DNA from: Methanomicrobiales archaeon
GTDB lineage: Archaea > Halobacteriota > Methanomicrobia > Methanomicrobiales > Methanoculleaceae
Direction: 5' to 3'
Assembly: GCA_012510295.1 (NCBI GenBank)
Contig: JAAZID010000023.1
Location: forward strand, 1 to 7,802
DNA: 7,802 bases
Shown: positions 5,053 through 7,802 of the stretch, in pieces
Position numbering within the stretch: the stretch's first letter is position 1
Layout: every line of letters begins with the position of its first letter
Position numbers and translations under genes: made by a program
The notes under the pieces: model-generated
Told to the model about the DNA's origin: nothing
The model's input: the letters and a program-made list of their open reading frames with translations, nothing else
Database searches by the model: none

Positions 5053-5619
5053 GTGGTAGACTTCCTCTCCCTTGTCCTCATCGTCGTCGTGGTGCTGATC
5101 GTAGCAGGCATCGTGGTGGCGTTCATCAGCATCTATAACCGGTTTTTCTCGCTCAAAAACTCATCCGAGGCGACGCTCGGCCAGATAAAGGTCGCGATGA
5201 AGAAGCGACTGGATATGATCGAGCAGCTCCTCGGTTCGGTGAAGAGCTATGCAGCCTTTGAGAAGGAGACCCTGACCGGGGTGACTGCGATGCGGGCCCG
5301 CATCGGCAGCGCCGGCCCGGGCGACCTGAACGAACTCGAACGCGAATCTCGGTCGCTCCTCGGCCGCCTCCTCGCGGTCACCGAGAACTACCCCGACCTC
5401 AAGACCTCCCGGACGGTGCAGGATCTGATGGGTGCGGTCAAGGGGGTCGAGGACGAGATCGCGCGACAACGCTACACCTACAACAACATCGCTCAACAGT
5501 ATAACACCATGACCGACACGATACCCTCAAACCTTATCGCCGGCGTCATGGGATTTACCAAGTTACAGTACCTTGAGTTCGGCGAGGAGATCGAGCGAGC
5601 CCCAACGATATCGTTCTGA
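5053..5619 (+). CDS. lemA: LemA family membrane-anchored protein
   Basis: The 188-residue protein has an N-terminal membrane segment (about residues 5-28, runs of Val/Ile/Leu) and then the LemA helical core. [29 protein letters not shown] sequence (28-52), with [16 protein letters not shown] (55-70), corresponds to the family's 'YN-L..L-N-V...-Q-IDV-LKRR-DLIPNLV-TVKGYA-HE' block. ENYPDLK (111-117) and the C-terminal [11 protein letters not shown]...[10 protein letters not shown] (142-168) are also typical. Length matches the usual 180-200 residues. LemA proteins are thought to sit with the N-terminus in the membrane and a helical bundle on one side; the biochemical role is not established. 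The gene starts with GTG, supported by GGTGA 6 bases upstream. It is 6 bases ahead of a DUF2207 gene, a pairing seen widely in bacteria and archaea, so the products probably act together. Confidence 0.92.
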   Translation: MVDFLSLVLIVVVVLIVAGIVVAFISIYNRFFSLKNSSEATLGQIKVAMKKRLDMIEQLLGSVKSYAAFEKETLTGVTAMRARIGSAGPGDLNELERESRSLLGRLLAVTENYPDLKTSRTVQDLMGAVKGVEDEIARQRYTYNNIAQQYNTMTDTIPSNLIAGVMGFTKLQYLEFGEEIERAPTISF

Positions 5620-5625
5620 TAGACC

Positions 5626-7449
5626 ATGCGCTTGACTGAACGGCAACAGATCATCAGCGTCGTCGCCATCACCCTGATCATCGGGGTGCTGGCGATCTTC
5701 GGAGCGACCGCGATCCCCTGGCTCTTCCATGGAAACCTGGAGATCCAGCACTACGATGCCACCTTCTTCGAAAACGGGACCCTCATCGAGCGGTATACCT
5801 ATGACGTCCACGAGGCCGGGGAGTACCGGATGCTCTTTCGCTACTGGGATGCCCCGCTCACCTTCAGACCCGCCGATCATCCACACATTGAGTTCCTGAG
5901 TATGACCGCACCTCCCGGAACCATCGGCTACGTTACGGACGCGGAAGGCGAGGTCAGGACGGCCGCCGGGAGTGCAACCCCTTCGGATCTTGAGGTCATC
6001 AAGAGGCTCGCTCTCCCAAGCGAGGTGGGGATATTCAATCCCGGTTATTTCGCCCCGGGTACCTACATGGTGGAGTACCGCTACCGGATCAGGCCGCCGG
6101 TCGAGTATGATGGAGAGTGGGCACACCTGAACCTGAAACTCGTCGATGAGCACGTCCCCTACCGGGATCTCCGTATCACCCTCCCGTTTGCAGGCGTTAT
6201 TGAGGAGGTCTACACCCATCCCCCGACCCTTGATGTCGAACGGACGGCAGAGGCGGTCGTCATAACCGGGAGCGCTTCCCAGGACGATGCGCTGAACGTT
6301 GAACTGATCCTCGATCCAGCGTTCATGGGGGAGATCGATGGATTCCCCGAGTACGTCCCCGACGTGCGACAGAAGACGGCCGATGCCTATCGCTGGCCGG
6401 GGATCCTCTACGGTGCAGCGGAGGCTCTCTACTACCTCTCGATCCTCCTCGTGCTCGCCATGCCGTTCATCCTTCTCGGGATCTACATCCGCTACGGCAG
6501 GGAGAAGCAGTTTACCGTGCCGGAGTACCTGAGCTTCACGCCGAACGTCGCGCTCAAACCCTGGCAGGTGAACCTCCTCTTCAAGGGCGATGCGTTTGAG
6601 TTCGACGATGACGGGTTCTACGCGACGGTGCTCGACCTCCACCGGCAGGGAAAGATCGTGGTGACCGAGAAGCCGGACGGCGGGGTTACGGTCCGGATCG
6701 TCTCCGGGGAGTCCTCCGACCCCTACGAGCAGCGGGTGTTACACTTCCTCTCAAACATCGCCGACGACCATGTCGTGGATACGACCGAACTCGAGGCGTT
6801 CGCCCGGACCGCCCGGCGGAGCCCCGGCTACCAGCACCGGATCCTGCAGTACCAGCAGTCGCTTGCCGCCCTGACCAGAAGCGTGGACACCACGCTCTCC
6901 CGACAGTACGCCAGGGATGGCCGGGAGATCATCCTCCCGCTCATATTCATAGGCGCCATCCCCTGCGGACTCTCCATACTGACGTTCATATTCGCACCGG
7001 GCGCGGCCTATCTCCTGATCCCGGCTGGTATCCTCTCGTTCATAGTCGCGGTCCAGGTCGGTATCGCGGCCACTTTCCCCTCAACGCTCTTCGGATTCTG
7101 GAGGGATGACTGCTACAAGGAGAAACTTGAGTGGGATGCGTTCGCTTACTTCCTCTCCGATCTCGCTCTGATCAAGAAGTACTCGCCTGCCGACCTCTCG
7201 ATGTGGGGAGAGTGGCTGGTCTACGGGACCGCGCTCGGCCTCGGAGAGGCGGTTACTGCGGCGATGAAAGACCTGAATATCAGCCTCCCGGATGCCGGGG
7301 TGCCGCTGTATTCAAATATCCCGGTGATATTCGCTCCGATCGTCCTCTACTCCCCGCCTTCGAGCGGTGGGGGTTCCGGTGGGTTTGGCGGCGGAGGGTC
7401 CTTCGGCGGCGGTGGCGGTTTTGGTGGTGGCGGCGTCGGGGGGCGCTAA
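5626..7449 (+). CDS. DUF2207 family membrane protein with glycine-rich C-terminus
   Basis: The 607-residue protein has the layout of DUF2207 (YciQ-like) proteins. A first hydrophobic segment (about 9-31) is a signal anchor. A beta-rich extracytoplasmic domain (about 38-250; DATFFENGTLIERYTYDV, EYRYRIRPP) follows. A second membrane segment (about 262-289) precedes a cytoplasmic part that looks like a winged-helix fold (LLFKGDAFEFDDDGFYATVLDLHRQGKI-type region, about 317-345). Two closely spaced membrane segments (about 434-456 and 459-481) come next. The conserved FAYFLSDLALIKKYSP and MWGEWLVYGTALGLGE (506-541) follow. The protein ends in SSGGGSGGFGGGGSFGG-type repeats (579-607), a known trait of the family. 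The function is not established; a role in envelope or membrane homeostasis with LemA is an inference. No clear ribosome-binding site precedes the ATG, so translation probably depends on lemA 6 bases upstream. Confidence 0.88.
   Translation: MRLTERQQIISVVAITLIIGVLAIFGATAIPWLFHGNLEIQHYDATFFENGTLIERYTYDVHEAGEYRMLFRYWDAPLTFRPADHPHIEFLSMTAPPGTIGYVTDAEGEVRTAAGSATPSDLEVIKRLALPSEVGIFNPGYFAPGTYMVEYRYRIRPPVEYDGEWAHLNLKLVDEHVPYRDLRITLPFAGVIEEVYTHPPTLDVERTAEAVVITGSASQDDALNVELILDPAFMGEIDGFPEYVPDVRQKTADAYRWPGILYGAAEALYYLSILLVLAMPFILLGIYIRYGREKQFTVPEYLSFTPNVALKPWQVNLLFKGDAFEFDDDGFYATVLDLHRQGKIVVTEKPDGGVTVRIVSGESSDPYEQRVLHFLSNIADDHVVDTTELEAFARTARRSPGYQHRILQYQQSLAALTRSVDTTLSRQYARDGREIILPLIFIGAIPCGLSILTFIFAPGAAYLLIPAGILSFIVAVQVGIAATFPSTLFGFWRDDCYKEKLEWDAFAYFLSDLALIKKYSPADLSMWGEWLVYGTALGLGEAVTAAMKDLNISLPDAGVPLYSNIPVIFAPIVLYSPPSSGGGSGGFGGGGSFGGGGGFGGGGVGGR
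7369..7443 (+). repeat. GGX-type low-complexity repeat coding the glycine-rich tail
   Basis: Repeated GGCGGCGGAGG/GGTGGTGGCGG units code the Gly/Phe/Ser tail of the DUF2207 protein. The repeats are imperfect and in frame. Such tracts change length easily by slippage. Confidence 0.7.
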
Positions 7450-7452
7450 TCC

Positions 7453-7460
7453 TTTTTAAT
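7453..7460 (+). promoter_or_regulatory. TATA-like element for the 70-residue protein gene
   Basis: TTTTTAAT begins 3 bases after the DUF2207 stop and is centred about 26 bases before the ATG at 7483. That is the spacing expected for a leaderless archaeal transcript. The lack of a ribosome-binding site before the ATG agrees. The T-run may also serve as the terminator of the DUF2207 gene. Confidence 0.45.
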
Positions 7461-7482
7461 CTCGCCGCCACAACCATAGAGC

Positions 7483-7695
7483 ATGAAACGGGGTCCGAAA
7501 TCAGAGTGGATAAAGATCCGGCAACGCCGGATCGTCGATGGCGTCGAGTACTACGCCGACCGACTCTACGAGACCCAGCAGGCTGCGAGAACCCACGCCC
7601 GGCAGCTCGAGTACCGGGGGAAGGATCTCCTCGTCTTCGGGACCGCTACCGAGGGTGGGCACCGGGGTTACGCTGTGTTTGTGAGAAGGGAGTAG
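7483..7695 (+). CDS. Small basic hypothetical protein (70 residues)
   Basis: The protein is rich in Arg, Lys and Tyr and starts MKRGPKSEWIKIRQRRI. It is predicted as a beta hairpin (WIKIRQRRIVDGVEYYADRLY), a helix (TQQAARTHARQLEYRG) and a final beta hairpin (DLLVFGTATEGGHRGYAVFV). The pattern beta-beta-alpha-beta-beta, with a charged surface, would suit a small nucleic-acid-binding or regulatory fold, but I recognise no named family. It has no membrane segment or cysteine, so it should be soluble and cytoplasmic. The codon use matches the neighbours and the composition is protein-like throughout, so I regard it as a real gene. It has its own TATA-like box, so it is probably transcribed separately from lemA/DUF2207. 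Confidence 0.7.
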   Translation: MKRGPKSEWIKIRQRRIVDGVEYYADRLYETQQAARTHARQLEYRGKDLLVFGTATEGGHRGYAVFVRRE

Positions 7696-7721
7696 GTGGT
7701 CGGCCGGGCCGGATGAATCTC

Positions 7722-7739
7722 CTCCAGGGTTGGAGTTTT
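7722..7739 (+). terminator. Possible terminator between convergent genes
   Basis: CTCCA (7722-7726) pairs with TGGAG (7731-7735) around GGGT, followed by TTTT. It lies 27 bases after the stop of the 70-residue protein and before the end of a minus-strand gene. The stem is only 5 bp. Confidence 0.4.
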
Positions 7740-7755
7740 GCACCCCTCCGCACAG

Positions 7756-7802
7756 CTACTCCCACTCATCGCGGAGAACCGCCCGGATATCGGCATCCTC
7801 AA
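7756..7802 (-). CDS. C-terminal end of a convergent minus-strand gene (partial, unknown)
   Basis: On the minus strand a frame open at the window edge gives EDADIRAVLRDEWE and a TAG stop (7758-7756). The acidic, helical end is typical of a real protein terminus. The other two minus frames are less convincing. With 14 residues no family can be assigned. Confidence 0.35.
   Translation of the reverse strand, partial: EDADIRAVLRDEWE

Noticed and set aside
5563..6642. A 359-residue minus-strand frame antisense to the DUF2207 gene
   Set aside because: It is a GC-driven shadow of a well-supported gene; the product matches no family and has an odd Asp/Gly/Arg-rich composition.
1..7802. CRISPR array, insertion sequence or integration site
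   Set aside because: No regularly spaced direct repeats, transposase, integrase or terminal inverted repeats with target duplications were seen.

Overview
The window looks like a chromosomal segment of a methanogenic archaeon, most likely in the Methanomicrobiales (Methanoculleus-like). The evidence is the high GC content, AT-rich TATA-like boxes about 25-35 bases ahead of several starts, GGTGA/GAGGTGAT ribosome-binding sites, and the protein families present: a stand-alone winged-HTH/multi-PAS regulator, a roadblock protein paired with a response regulator, and a LemA/DUF2207 pair. The taxonomic call is an inference from these features; no database search was possible.

Layout. Positions 1-87 hold the end of an upstream plus-strand gene, probably an RNB/RNase R-type exoribonuclease. 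Positions 131-982 encode a class I SAM-dependent methyltransferase, with a doubtful 42-residue reading frame overlapping its end. A minus-strand, translationally coupled pair follows: a roadblock/LC7 protein (1924-2304) and then a CheY-type response regulator with a long helical C-terminal extension (1292-1924). Between this pair and the next plus-strand gene lies a gene-poor stretch of about 840 bases (2305-3144). It contains a series of stem-loops, a TATA-like element at 2416-2422 and a strong terminator-like hairpin at 2753-2786. Together these suggest an unannotated structured RNA of about 340 nucleotides, the most interesting non-coding signal in the window.

Positions 3145-4821 encode a one-component sensor with an N-terminal winged HTH and four PAS domains, and no kinase domain. 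After about 230 bases with tandem hairpins comes the LemA (5053-5619) and DUF2207 (5626-7449) membrane-protein operon; the second protein ends in a glycine-rich tail. A 70-residue hypothetical protein (7483-7695) has its own TATA-like box at a spacing that fits a leaderless transcript. The window closes with the 3' end of a convergent minus-strand gene (7756-7802).

How the genes may work together. The roadblock/response-regulator pair and the HTH-PAS protein are divergent and share one regulatory region, so they may form a local signalling cluster, although no histidine kinase or small GTPase is present. LemA and DUF2207 are expected to act together at the cell membrane. The methyltransferase and the 70-residue protein have no visible functional link to their neighbours. 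No mobile element, CRISPR array, tRNA or rRNA was found, and no clear new multi-gene system is evident.
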